A stretch of DNA of 15,915 bases. Origin: Oscillospiraceae bacterium. GTDB taxonomy: Bacteria > Bacillota > Clostridia > Oscillospirales > Oscillospiraceae. The notes under the pieces are model-generated. The model saw only the letters and a program-made list of their open reading frames with translations. It was not told the origin of the DNA and searched no databases. Shown piece after piece: positions 1 to 6,793 of this stretch (position 1 is its first letter; every line of letters starts with the position of its first letter). The position numbers were made by a program, and so were the translations under genes. Location of the stretch: NCBI GenBank assembly GCA_017409645.1, contig JAFQSI010000075.1:1-15915 (forward strand), in the 5' to 3' direction.

Positions 1-402
1 GGCGTTCAGGATCAAGCTCAGCTTGCAGCTGACCAGATCGATGCAGTCGGCGATATAGTCGTAATCGGTGTCGAAGAAGGCGTCCTTGTCCTCCTCGGTG
101 TAGAGCTTGCAGATGGCCCGGACCCGGCAGTCGGGGTTGATGTCCCGGATGCGCGCGGCCATGGCCTCGGCCTTGTACATGCCCAGGGTGGAGTGGAGGG
201 CGCACAGCTGGCGGTTCAGGTTCGACATGCCCACGGTGTCGTTGTCCACCAGGGTGATGGCGCCCACGCCGGAGCGGGCCAGGGCCTCTGCGGTATAGCT
301 GCCCACGCCGCCGATGCCGAAAACGGCAACGTGGCTGCGGCGGAGCTTCCCGAGGGCGTCATCGCCTAGGGCCATCTGAAGCCGGATGAAGGGATTGTCC
401 AT
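1..402 (-). CDS. tcdA: tRNA threonylcarbamoyladenosine dehydratase (TcdA/YrvM, ThiF fold), N-terminal part
   Basis: The frame stays open from an ATG at 402 down to base 1, giving 134 residues; the C-terminal part lies outside the window. Seen: a nucleotide-binding GIGGVGS loop at residues 29-35, LVDNDTVGMSNLNRQ at 51-65 (the adenylation-site Asp and SNLNRQ signature of E1-like enzymes) and DCIDLVSCK at 119-127, matching the ADP-binding D-x-x-D-x-V-x-x-K motif. Enzymes of this family use ATP to cyclise t6A37 of ANN-decoding tRNAs to ct6A. A short lead into the GxGxxG loop with no rhodanese or MoaD partner nearby favours TcdA over MoeB or ThiF. Two ATGs (408 and 402) are in frame; 402 is preferred because GAGG at 413-410 sits 7 nt upstream of it and only 1 nt from the other. 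A strong terminator lies immediately upstream, so expression may depend on read-through. Confidence 0.88.
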   Translation of the reverse strand, partial: MDNPFIRLQMALGDDALGKLRRSHVAVFGIGGVGSYTAEALARSGVGAITLVDNDTVGMSNLNRQLCALHSTLGMYKAEAMAARIRDINPDCRVRAICKLYTEEDKDAFFDTDYDYIADCIDLVSCKLSLILNA

Positions 403-417
403 AATCATACCTCGCTG

Positions 418-448
418 AAAAAACAGGCCGCAGTTTCTGCGGCCTGTT
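418..448 (-). terminator. Rho-independent terminator after the foldase gene
   Basis: A perfect 12-bp stem (422-433 with 437-448, arm AACAGGCCGCAG) closes a 3-nt loop. On the minus strand it is followed by six T (423-418). On the plus strand it is followed by GATTTGTTTTTTT, so it could work in both directions. It begins 18 nt beyond the foldase stop codon and ends 5 nt before the Shine-Dalgarno of tcdA. Confidence 0.9.
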
Positions 449-466
449 GATTTGTTTTTTTGGGGA

Positions 467-2086
467 TCAGGCGTTGCCGCTGAGCATCAGGTCGGTCTGA
501 ACATACTTGGTGTTCTTGACGACCAGCTCGGCAGCCTCGATCAGGCCGGTCTCCCAGGCGGACATATCGCTGCTGCGCAGCTGAGTCTCGATCAGGGTGT
601 CGCGGTAGGTCTTCTCAGAGGTGCCGACGAAGTACATGACGTGGCAGCCGTACTCCGTTTCCACGATGGCGGTGTCGCCGGTCTTGCGGGCGGCGTCGAA
701 GCACCAGTCGTTGAAGGCGGCGACCATCTGGCCGGGGTAGACGTCCTCATACAGGCCGCCGTTCTCCTTGGAGCCGGGGTCGGTGGTCTTCTCGGTGGCC
801 AGGGCAGCGAAGGCCTCCTCGGTCTGCTCACCGGCCTGGAAGGTGGCCAGGATCTCGTCAGCCTGGGACTTGGCCAGCTGCTTCTCCTTGTCGTTGTAGG
901 TGGTGGTGCCGGTGGTCTCGTCGTAGGTGCCGCCCTCGTAGGAGACGAGGATGTGACGGACGTTGACCAGGTTGGTCAGGTTGTCGTCCTTGCCCTCGAA
1001 CAGGACCACATAGTAGCCGGCGACGGACTTGCCGCCCTCCTCGTTGGTGTACTCGCTGGCGATGACCTCGATGTCGCCGGCCTGACGGCTGGAATCGGCG
1101 ACCCAGGACTGGATCGCGGCGGGGACATTGGCGTACATGGTGTCATGGGCGTGGGTGGACTTGGCGTTCTCGACCTCGGCGTTGATGGGCAGAGCGGCGA
1201 TGGCGGCATCCAGCTCCTCGGCGTTGGTGGCGGCGGCCAGAGAGTTGGCAGCGGCCTCACAGGCGGCGCGGCCGGCCTCCATCTCCTCGTCGGAGTAGGT
1301 CTTGGTGCCGTCCTCGTTCTCGGTGCCGCCCTCGTAGAACTTGGTGTTGGCCATATAATAATAATGGTAGGAGAAGGCGGAGAAGGCGGCGGGGTTCTCG
1401 GCGTCCTTGGCGTCCAGAGCGGCCTCGTCATAGACCAGGGACTCGTTCTTGGCGACGGCGTACTCCTGGGCGATCAGCTGGACCTCGGCGTACTCGCGGA
1501 AGGTCTTCTCGTTGCAGCCCTTGCCGTAAACGGCGGCGATGTAGGAGTCGGCGGAGGGGAAGCCCCGCAGGACGGCGGTCATCTCCATGTTCTCGACGGT
1601 GGCGTCGATGGTGGCCTTGCCCTCGTCGCTCAGGGTGAAGCCCTCAGCCTTGGCGGCGTTGTAGACGGCGTACATGTTCTGGGCGCCGGTGGTGGCCTGA
1701 TCCAGGAAGTAGTCGGCCCAGGTCAGCTCGTCAGTCTCGCTGTAGAACTGCTCGTCCAGGGGCTTGGTGGTGTCCAGACCGAACAGGGAGACATACTCGC
1801 CGGACTGCTCCAGGAAGCCGTTGACGGAGTCGATGTAGTAGTGATTCAGCTCGGCAGCGCTGACCTTGGTGCCGCCGACGGTCAGGGCGGTGGTGCTGCG
1901 CTGGAGCATGCCGCTGCTGGTGACGCGGCTTACGATGACGACCAGGATCATCACCGCGATGGCGGCGGCGAACAGGCCGGTGTACAGGCGGAGCTTCTTG
2001 GTTTCCTTCTGCTCCTGCAGCTGCTTCTCGGTCATAGCGGCTGCGTTCAGCTCCTTGCGGAGCTTCTTCTTGCTGGATGCGCTCAT
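467..2086 (-). CDS. Membrane-anchored parvulin-type peptidyl-prolyl isomerase (PrsA/SurA-like foldase)
   Basis: The 539-residue protein has a charged Lys-rich cytoplasmic N-terminus, one hydrophobic segment at about 33-53 (GLFAAAIAVMILVVIV), a long SurA_N-like helical region, and a PPIC rotamase domain at about 375-486. The rotamase domain is recognised from NVRHILVSYEGG, the AFAALATEKTTDPGSKENGG stretch and YGCHVMYFVG, in the usual order. Such proteins catalyse prolyl isomerisation and help fold secreted proteins outside the membrane. PrsA is usually a lipoprotein; no lipobox Cys follows the hydrophobic segment here, so it is probably held by an uncleaved helix. The start at 2086 is preceded by AGAGGAA at suitable spacing. 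It has its own near-consensus promoter and a terminator on each side, so it is likely monocistronic apart from read-through into tcdA. Confidence 0.88.
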   Translation of the reverse strand: MSASSKKKLRKELNAAAMTEKQLQEQKETKKLRLYTGLFAAAIAVMILVVIVSRVTSSGMLQRSTTALTVGGTKVSAAELNHYYIDSVNGFLEQSGEYVSLFGLDTTKPLDEQFYSETDELTWADYFLDQATTGAQNMYAVYNAAKAEGFTLSDEGKATIDATVENMEMTAVLRGFPSADSYIAAVYGKGCNEKTFREYAEVQLIAQEYAVAKNESLVYDEAALDAKDAENPAAFSAFSYHYYYMANTKFYEGGTENEDGTKTYSDEEMEAGRAACEAAANSLAAATNAEELDAAIAALPINAEVENAKSTHAHDTMYANVPAAIQSWVADSSRQAGDIEVIASEYTNEEGGKSVAGYYVVLFEGKDDNLTNLVNVRHILVSYEGGTYDETTGTTTYNDKEKQLAKSQADEILATFQAGEQTEEAFAALATEKTTDPGSKENGGLYEDVYPGQMVAAFNDWCFDAARKTGDTAIVETEYGCHVMYFVGTSEKTYRDTLIETQLRSSDMSAWETGLIEAAELVVKNTKYVQTDLMLSGNA

Positions 2087-2115
2087 GTTATCATTTCCTC
2101 TCGTGATAGATCGCT

Positions 2116-2136
2116 TATGCCGCCGCGCGCGGCATA
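2116..2136 (-). other. 5'-UTR stem-loop of the foldase mRNA
   Basis: TATGCCG (2116-2122) pairs perfectly with CGGCATA (2130-2136), with a GC-only 7-nt loop. It lies between the -10 element at 2146-2151 and the Shine-Dalgarno near 2100, so it would sit close to the 5' end of the mRNA. An mRNA-stabilising hairpin or a regulator site are both possible. Confidence 0.45.
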
Positions 2137-2145
2137 GACCCGTTC

Positions 2146-2174
2146 ATTATACAGCATGACTTTCCCGGTTGCAA
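2146..2174 (-). promoter_or_regulatory. SigA-type promoter of the foldase gene
   Basis: On the minus strand, TTGCAA (2174-2169) and TATAAT (2151-2146) are separated by exactly 17 bp. The -10 box is perfect and the -35 matches 4 of 6 bases. It is about 60 nt upstream of the foldase ATG and downstream of the ncRNA terminator, so it restarts transcription for the foldase gene. Confidence 0.85.
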
Positions 2175-2218
2175 GTGGAAATTCTCTCAAAAACGGGAAA
2201 AACAGGAAAAATTCAGAA

Positions 2219-2250
2219 ATAAAAAAGAGGCACACCCGAGGGTGTGCCTC
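2219..2250 (-). terminator. Rho-independent terminator ending the 6S-like RNA
   Basis: A perfect 11-bp stem (arm GAGGCACACCC, 2227-2237 with 2240-2250) has a 2-base nominal loop, and is followed on the minus strand by TTTTTTATTT. No CDS ends just upstream of it; the nearest stop (DUF1292 gene) is more than 200 nt away. It therefore marks the 3' end of a non-coding transcript. Confidence 0.9.
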
Positions 2251-2450
2251 TGCCCGCTTTGGCCGTGTGCATCCAGATGATGACCTGCACGAACGAGCAG
2301 GTGGGTCGCCTCTCTGGGTCTTATCTGCTCCCAACATCCACCCAACGTCGAAGCGTGGGCGGGAGGTCTGCAAGCCGACCGAGAAGTGTCAGGCGTCCCG
2401 GATCAATGATGTGGGTCCAAACGGACACATCACGCACCAAGCAGGGGTAT
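2227..2450 (-). ncRNA. ssrS: Structured non-coding RNA, candidate 6S RNA
   Basis: The roughly 200 nt between the DUF1292 stop and a perfect terminator hold no credible ORF but fold well on the minus strand. A closing helix pairs CCTGCTTGG (2445-2437) with CCAAAGCGGG (2262-2253), with one bulged A. A 5' hairpin spans 2432-2407 (TGATGTG/CACATCA plus TCC/GGA). An apical stem pairs CCGCCCA (2362-2356) with TGGGTGG (2344-2338). A small hairpin lies at 2302-2283 (ACCTGC/GCAGGT) on the 3' side. A long rod with a closing stem, an open middle, an apical stem and a side hairpin in the 3' strand is the 6S RNA plan, and the length suits the family. 6S RNA binds the housekeeping RNA polymerase holoenzyme and tunes transcription in stationary phase. 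From memory, one B. subtilis 6S gene also lies beside yrvM (tcdA). Alternatives are another structured RNA or a processed 3' UTR of the DUF1292 mRNA. I see no convincing promoter of its own. Confidence 0.55.
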
Positions 2451-2464
2451 GAACTTGTTATGGG

Positions 2465-2752
2465 TCAGTCCTCGTCCTCTTCTTCTTCTTCGTAGAGGGC
2501 GTCCATCATCAGGTTGTAGATGGTTTCCAGCTCCTGCTCATCCTCAATGGCGCACAGGATGATCTCGCCGTCTTCCTCCACGTTTTTCAGGATACTGACC
2601 TCCAGATCGGCCTCCTCGTCCGCATCGACGGCGGGGATGACGGCCTGATAGGTAGCGCCATTATATTCCATGGACATCAGGACCTCCAGCTCGAACTCCT
2701 CGCCGTCCTCGTCCACGATGGTGATATAATCGCTGCCGTAGTTGTCTGCCAT
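2465..2752 (-). CDS. DUF1292 family acidic protein (YrzB-like)
   Basis: This is a 95-residue, strongly acidic protein. The pattern YITIVDEDGEEFELEVL, a middle strand-rich segment (YQAVIPA) and ILCAIEDEQELETI are typical of DUF1292 (YrzB) proteins, which are small, widespread in Firmicutes and of unknown function; they often sit near yrrK/ruvX and yrzL. Those neighbours are not in this window. The C-terminus is a run of Glu and Asp (YEEEEEDED). The ATG at 2752 is preceded by GGAGG about 10 nt upstream. It has a near-consensus promoter at 2788-2816. Its stop is followed by the 6S-like RNA with no terminator between, so both may share a transcript. Confidence 0.85.
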   Translation of the reverse strand: MADNYGSDYITIVDEDGEEFELEVLMSMEYNGATYQAVIPAVDADEEADLEVSILKNVEEDGEIILCAIEDEQELETIYNLMMDALYEEEEEDED

Positions 2753-2787
2753 TTGCTGTTAGCCTCCGTGGGATTTCTTATGGGCAT

Positions 2788-2816
2788 ATTGTACAGCGAA
2801 ACCGCGATAAAATCAA
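2788..2816 (-). promoter_or_regulatory. SigA-type promoter of the DUF1292 gene
   Basis: On the minus strand, TTGATT (2816-2811) and TACAAT (2793-2788) have a 17-bp spacer. The start point would be near 2780, about 28 nt before the DUF1292 ATG. Confidence 0.8.
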
Positions 2817-2835
2817 GTCCAAATTTTGCAGAAAG

Positions 2836-3066
2836 TCAGTCCAGATAGTTTTCCAGGATCAGCCACAGCTCTTCACGGGTCTCGGCCCGGATCCCACGGC
2901 GCAGCTGGAGCCGGTCGGCGGGGGGAAGGGTGTCCTCCCGGATGTCGTAGATCTGGACCGGGTGGGGGTCGCCGTCGTGCCAGAGGGCCAGCCGCTCCCG
3001 GCAAATCCCCAGGATGAAGCCGGGCAGCAGCGCCATGGTGCAGATTTTTCTGATGCGTTTATCCAT
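2836..3066 (-). CDS. Small protein resembling the BofC C-terminal domain
   Basis: This 76-residue protein has a basic N-terminus and a short hydrophobic stretch (ICTMALLPGFILGIC). It continues with RLALWHDGDPHPVQIYDIREDTLP, then ADRLQLRRGI and EELWLILENYLD. The series 'x-LA-hydrophobic-acidic-x-P-x-PV-x-I-Y-x-x-x-x-x-LP-x-x-D-x-x-x-L-x-x-GI-x-x-x-x-x-EEL-x-x-x-LE-x-Y' matches my memory of small clostridial proteins annotated with a BofC C-terminal domain. In B. subtilis, BofC restrains SpoIVB signalling in the forespore; no such role can be claimed for this short version. The ATG at 3066 has GGAGGG 6 nt upstream. Codon use and this Shine-Dalgarno argue for a real gene. A promoter with its own start precedes the DUF1292 gene, so the two can be expressed separately. 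Confidence 0.7.
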   Translation of the reverse strand: MDKRIRKICTMALLPGFILGICRERLALWHDGDPHPVQIYDIREDTLPPADRLQLRRGIRAETREELWLILENYLD

Positions 3067-3084
3067 ACCGATCCCTCCACCGGC

Positions 3085-3113
3085 AGTATATGTGCTTTTT
3101 TAAGGAATATTCA
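3085..3113 (-). promoter_or_regulatory. Possible promoter of the BofC-like gene
   Basis: TATACT on the minus strand at 3090-3085 is a good -10 match. The -35 position 17 bp upstream (3113-3108, TGAATA) is weak. The predicted start would lie inside or very close to the Shine-Dalgarno, leaving a leader of about 10 nt, so this is tentative. Confidence 0.3.
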
Positions 3114-3124
3114 TAATTTATCTC

Positions 3125-3153
3125 TTTCGTTTTCCCGTGAGCCGTGCTATAAT
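3125..3153 (+). promoter_or_regulatory. Promoter of the PBP-methyltransferase-ecf-truA unit
   Basis: A perfect TATAAT lies at 3148-3153, with a weak TTTCGT at the -35 position (3125-3130, 17-bp spacer). The start would be near 3160, giving a leader of about 70 nt before the PBP ATG. The poor -35 may mean an activator or simply a modest promoter. Confidence 0.6.
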
Positions 3154-3231
3154 ATGATGAACTGTTATGGTCGCATGGTGCGGCCATCGGGCAGATATTG
3201 CAGTCACACTTCAATTTCGGAGGTAAACGAT

Positions 3232-5883
3232 ATGGCAATGAACAAAAAAAAGAAACCGGATCGTCAGGAATGGAAGCTCCCTGCGTCGCTGCAGGTGCTG
3301 CGGGGCGTGCTGGGTGCGGCCCTTTCCGTGGCGAAGATCGCCGTCGGCGGCATCGTGACGGTGCTGCTGATCGTTGTGGTCTGCTGCATCGTGGTGGTCG
3401 GCGCGGCCGGCGACTACCTGGAGCAGGATGTCATCCCCGGCATTACCTTTGACGCCGAGGACTTCAGCCTGGATCAGACGTCCTTTATTTACTATGTGGA
3501 CGCCAACGGCGAAATTCAGGAATACGAAAAGATCAACACCAGCACCGACCGCCAGTGGGCCACCATCGATGAGATCCCCGAGGATCTGATCCATGCGGCC
3601 ATCGCCATCGAGGATCACCGCTTCTACGAGCATCAGGGCGTCGACTGGCTGACCACGGTCCAGGCCTGCGCCAACATGTTCTTCGGCAGCGAGTCCACCT
3701 TCGGCGGCTCCACCATCACCCAGCAGCTGATCAAGAACCTGACCGGCGACAACTCCGTCACCGTCCAGCGAAAGGTGGAGGAGATCTTCCGGGCCCAGAA
3801 ATTCGAGCAGGAGAACGACAAGGATACCATCATGGAGTGGTACCTGAACACCGTCTACTTCGGCAAGCTCAAGTACGGCGTCAAGTCCGCCGCCATGTAC
3901 TATTTCGGCAAGGATCTCGATGAGCTGACCACCGCCGAGTGCGCCAGCCTGATCTCCATCACCAACAACCCCTCCCTCTTCAACCCCTACTCCCGTCCCC
4001 AGAAGAACCGCGAGCGTCAGGTGAACGTCCTGTGGGTCATGGAGCAGCAGGGCTGGATCACCGAGGAGGAGTACCAGGAGGCCCTGGCCCAGGAGATGGT
4101 CTTCACCCAGGGCGACGAGAACAAGCAGATCTTCGTCTGCACCGAGTGCGGCTTCAAGGGCGAGGCCAAGGACTATGACCGGGACCGCAGCCCGGACCTG
4201 GGCGCCGATTACGGCCCCGGCGAGAACATCTACTACTGCCCCCAGTGCGAGCATCGCAACGAGTTCCATGTGCAGAAGACCAGCGACGTCTATTCCTGGT
4301 ATACCGAGATGCTCCTGGACGATGTGGCCTACGACCTTTGTATGCTCAACGGCGACGAGTGGAACAATGACACGAAGAAGACCTACCTGGAGCTGATCAA
4401 GCTCGGCGGCTATCATATCTACTCCTGCATCGATGTGGAAGCCCAGGAGATCATGGACTCCATCTACACCAACCTCGATCAGGTGCCCGACACCAAGAGC
4501 GCCCAGCAGCTGCTGTCCGCCGCGGTCCTCATCGACAACCGCACCGGCGATATCGTCGCCGTGGAGGGCTCCGTCGGCCTGAAGGAGAGCTATGACGCCA
4601 CCAACCACGCCACCGAGGACGATCCCAAGCAGACCGGCTCCTCCATGAAGCCCGTGGCGGTCTACGGCCCCGCCTTCGAGAGCGGTCAGATCAGCCCCGC
4701 TACCTGCCTGCCCGACCTGCCCCTGAGCTATTCCGGCGGCAAGCGTTTCCCCAACAACGTCACCCGCCGCTACAACGTGGGCAACACCGTCTTCGACGGC
4801 GTCGTCGAGTCCAACAACACCATCTCCGTCCACACCCTGAAGGAGATCGGCCTGGAGTACGCCTTCAACTTTGCCAGCCAGAAGTTCCGCATCGACGGCC
4901 TGGTCCGCAAGGAGACCACCGAGTCCGGCCGTACCATCAGCGATATGGACTACGCACCCCTGGGCCTGGGCGCACTGAGCTACGGCGTCAGTGTCGAGGA
5001 TATGGCCAACGCCTACGCCACCTTCCCCAACGGCGGCGAGTTCCGGGAGGCCCGGACCTACACCAAGGTCTATGACTCCGACGGCAACCTGATCCTGGAC
5101 AACACCCAGGAGACGGAACAGATCCTGTCCGAGAAGGCCAACAACTACGTCAACTACTGCCTGCGGGGCGTGGTCAACAACAACTCCGCCGTGCAGCTGA
5201 GCGCCACCGCCGCTGCCGGCAAGACCGGTACCACCTCCGACGCCCGGGACCGCTGGTTCTGCGGCTACACCGATTACTACACCCTGGCCGTCTGGTGCGG
5301 CTACAAGCAGCCCGAGGAGATCAAGGTCACCTCCGGCACCGGCTCCAACCCCGCCTGCACCATGTGGGCCAAGGTCATGAAGAAGCTCCACGAGGGCAAG
5401 GAGTGGCGGGAGGTCAGCAACACCTCCGGCATGAAGAGCTACTCCGTCTGCATCGACTCCGGCGGAAATGCCACTGCTGCCTGCTCTGCCGATCCCAGAG
5501 GCAACCGTGTCCAGTCCGTCAAGGCCTACTCCGAGGACAAGCCCACCAAGGCCTGCGACAAGCACATCACCGTGGATTGGTGTTCCACCGGCAACGGTGC
5601 CGCAACGGAGTACTGCCGTCTGGCCGGCGCTTCCATCACCAGCCGCGGCCTGGTCAAGTACACCAAGGCAGAGGTGGAAAACATCATCAAGGCCGGCAAT
5701 GTCCGGGGCTTTGATGAGAGCCTCGTGTACCTGATGAACGGCGACAAGGGCGCGCCCATGCACACCTGCACCGTCCACACCGCCGCCAGCATCCTTCCCC
5801 CCGCACCCAGCGAGCCCAGCGGCCCCGTGGGCGGCGGCGATACCGGCGCGGACGCCGGTGAGCAGGCTCCCGCGACTCCCTGA
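3232..5883 (+). CDS. Class A penicillin-binding protein (PBP1A-type, bifunctional glycosyltransferase/transpeptidase) with a CxxC pair insertion
   Basis: The 883-residue protein polymerises lipid II and cross-links peptidoglycan at the outer face of the membrane. A Lys-rich cytoplasmic tail leads into a membrane helix at about 36-60. The GT51 domain shows EDHRFYEHQG with the catalytic Glu127, GGSTITQQLIKN, RKVEEIFRAQKFE, and YLNTVYFGKLKYGV. The transpeptidase domain shows SSMK with nucleophile Ser470 and Lys473, SNN at 527-529 and KTG at 664-666. Between the two domains is an unusual insertion with C303-x2-C306 and C336-x2-C339, like a zinc ribbon. The C-terminal region holds several more Cys residues and ends in a Pro/Gly-rich tail. 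The start at 3232 is chosen because GGAGGT (3219-3224) lies 7 nt upstream; the same frame is open back to 2962, but that stretch runs over the divergent gene and the promoter. It is the first gene of the operon. Confidence 0.95.
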   Translation: MAMNKKKKPDRQEWKLPASLQVLRGVLGAALSVAKIAVGGIVTVLLIVVVCCIVVVGAAGDYLEQDVIPGITFDAEDFSLDQTSFIYYVDANGEIQEYEKINTSTDRQWATIDEIPEDLIHAAIAIEDHRFYEHQGVDWLTTVQACANMFFGSESTFGGSTITQQLIKNLTGDNSVTVQRKVEEIFRAQKFEQENDKDTIMEWYLNTVYFGKLKYGVKSAAMYYFGKDLDELTTAECASLISITNNPSLFNPYSRPQKNRERQVNVLWVMEQQGWITEEEYQEALAQEMVFTQGDENKQIFVCTECGFKGEAKDYDRDRSPDLGADYGPGENIYYCPQCEHRNEFHVQKTSDVYSWYTEMLLDDVAYDLCMLNGDEWNNDTKKTYLELIKLGGYHIYSCIDVEAQEIMDSIYTNLDQVPDTKSAQQLLSAAVLIDNRTGDIVAVEGSVGLKESYDATNHATEDDPKQTGSSMKPVAVYGPAFESGQISPATCLPDLPLSYSGGKRFPNNVTRRYNVGNTVFDGVVESNNTISVHTLKEIGLEYAFNFASQKFRIDGLVRKETTESGRTISDMDYAPLGLGALSYGVSVEDMANAYATFPNGGEFREARTYTKVYDSDGNLILDNTQETEQILSEKANNYVNYCLRGVVNNNSAVQLSATAAAGKTGTTSDARDRWFCGYTDYYTLAVWCGYKQPEEIKVTSGTGSNPACTMWAKVMKKLHEGKEWREVSNTSGMKSYSVCIDSGGNATAACSADPRGNRVQSVKAYSEDKPTKACDKHITVDWCSTGNGAATEYCRLAGASITSRGLVKYTKAEVENIIKAGNVRGFDESLVYLMNGDKGAPMHTCTVHTAASILPPAPSEPSGPVGGGDTGADAGEQAPATP

Positions 5884-5906
5884 CTTTCAGGAGGTAGAAA
5901 GAAACT

Positions 5907-6782
5907 ATGATTTGGATTTCCGATGAATGGAAGGACTATGAGGTCCTGGACGCCAGCGACGGCGAGCGTCTGGAGCGCTGGGGAAAGCACATCCTGGTGC
6001 GCCCCGACCCCCAGGTGATCTGGAATACCCCCAAGATCGACCGGAACTGGAAAAATTACGACGCCCGGTACCTGCGCTCCAACACCGGCGGCGGCCGGTG
6101 GACCGACCACGATCTGCCTGAGCGCTGGCAGATCAAATACAAGGATTACCTGACCTTCAATGTCAAGCCCATGAATTTCAAGCACACCGGCGTCTTCCCC
6201 GAGCAGGCCGCCAACTGGGACTTCATCCGGGAGAAGGTCGCTTCCCGGGCCTCCCGGAAGCCTGTCCGGGTGCTGAACCTGTTCGCCTACTCCGGCGGCG
6301 CCACCCTGGCTGCCGCCGCAGGCGGTGCGGAGGTCTGGCACGTGGACGCCAGCAAGGGCATGGTCGCCTGGGCCAAGGAAAATGCCCAGGCCAGCGGCCT
6401 GGCTGACCGGCCCATCCACTGGATCGTGGATGACTGCGCCAAATTCATCCAGCGGGAGATCCGCCGGGGCCGCCGCTACGACGGCATCATCATGGACCCC
6501 CCCAGCTATGGCCGGGGACCCTCCGGCGAGATCTGGAAGATGGAGACTTCCTTCTATCCGTTCCTGCAGGAGGTGGTGAAGGTCCTTTCCGACGATCCGC
6601 TGTTCGTCATCATCAATTCCTATACCACGGGACTGGCCCCCAGTGCCGTGGGCTATGTCTCCGACACGGTCTTCACCGCGAAATTCGGCGGAAAGACCGA
6701 GAACGGCGAGCTGGGTCTGCCCGTCAAGTCCAGCGGCTTCGTGCTGCCCTGCGGCGCAGCGGGCCGGTGGACCCCGGACTGA
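5907..6782 (+). CDS. Class I SAM-dependent methyltransferase, RlmI/RlmK-like (probable 23S rRNA methyltransferase)
   Basis: The 291-residue protein has the SAM-binding motif I VLNLFAYSGG at about 122-131, the acidic motif II in VWHVDASKGMVAWAKENA, and motif IV DPPSY at 197-201. DPPSY preceded by a hydrophobic strand, together with the FAYSGG form of motif I, is typical of the RlmI/YccW and RlmK family that makes m5C or m7G in 23S rRNA. The N-terminal 95 residues (VRPDPQVIWNTPK, KPMNFKHTGVFPEQAANWDF) match the segment upstream of the Rossmann fold in this family; no clear PUA domain is visible. The exact base modified cannot be told. The SD AGGAGG (5889-5894) is 12 nt from the ATG, a long spacing. 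It lies 23 nt after the PBP stop and 11 nt before ecfA1. Confidence 0.85.
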   Translation: MIWISDEWKDYEVLDASDGERLERWGKHILVRPDPQVIWNTPKIDRNWKNYDARYLRSNTGGGRWTDHDLPERWQIKYKDYLTFNVKPMNFKHTGVFPEQAANWDFIREKVASRASRKPVRVLNLFAYSGGATLAAAAGGAEVWHVDASKGMVAWAKENAQASGLADRPIHWIVDDCAKFIQREIRRGRRYDGIIMDPPSYGRGPSGEIWKMETSFYPFLQEVVKVLSDDPLFVIINSYTTGLAPSAVGYVSDTVFTAKFGGKTENGELGLPVKSSGFVLPCGAAGRWTPD

Positions 6783-6793
6783 GGAGGGCTGGT

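Noticed and set aside
2083..2373. A 96-codon minus-strand frame whose stop overlaps the foldase start (ATGA)
   Set aside because: It runs across the ncRNA apical region, its terminator and the foldase promoter, and its protein is low quality with no family resemblance; the ATGA overlap is coincidence.
2227..2450. Signal recognition particle RNA or RNase P RNA as identity of the ncRNA
   Set aside because: I find neither the SRP apical GGAAG/AGCAG consensus loop nor the RNase P GAGGAAAGTCC core, and RNase P RNA would be much longer.
2962..3231. Extension of the PBP frame upstream by 90 codons
   Set aside because: The extension overlaps the divergent BofC-like gene and the TATAAT promoter; the ATG at 3232 has an ideal Shine-Dalgarno and begins a normal PBP N-terminus.
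3211..5778. An 855-codon open frame opposite the PBP gene, and similar long frames opposite the clpE-like, truA, ecf and foldase genes
   Set aside because: These Val/Leu/Gly/Asp-rich translations are typical antisense shadows of GC-rich coding DNA with few stops; the sense frames carry complete motif sets.
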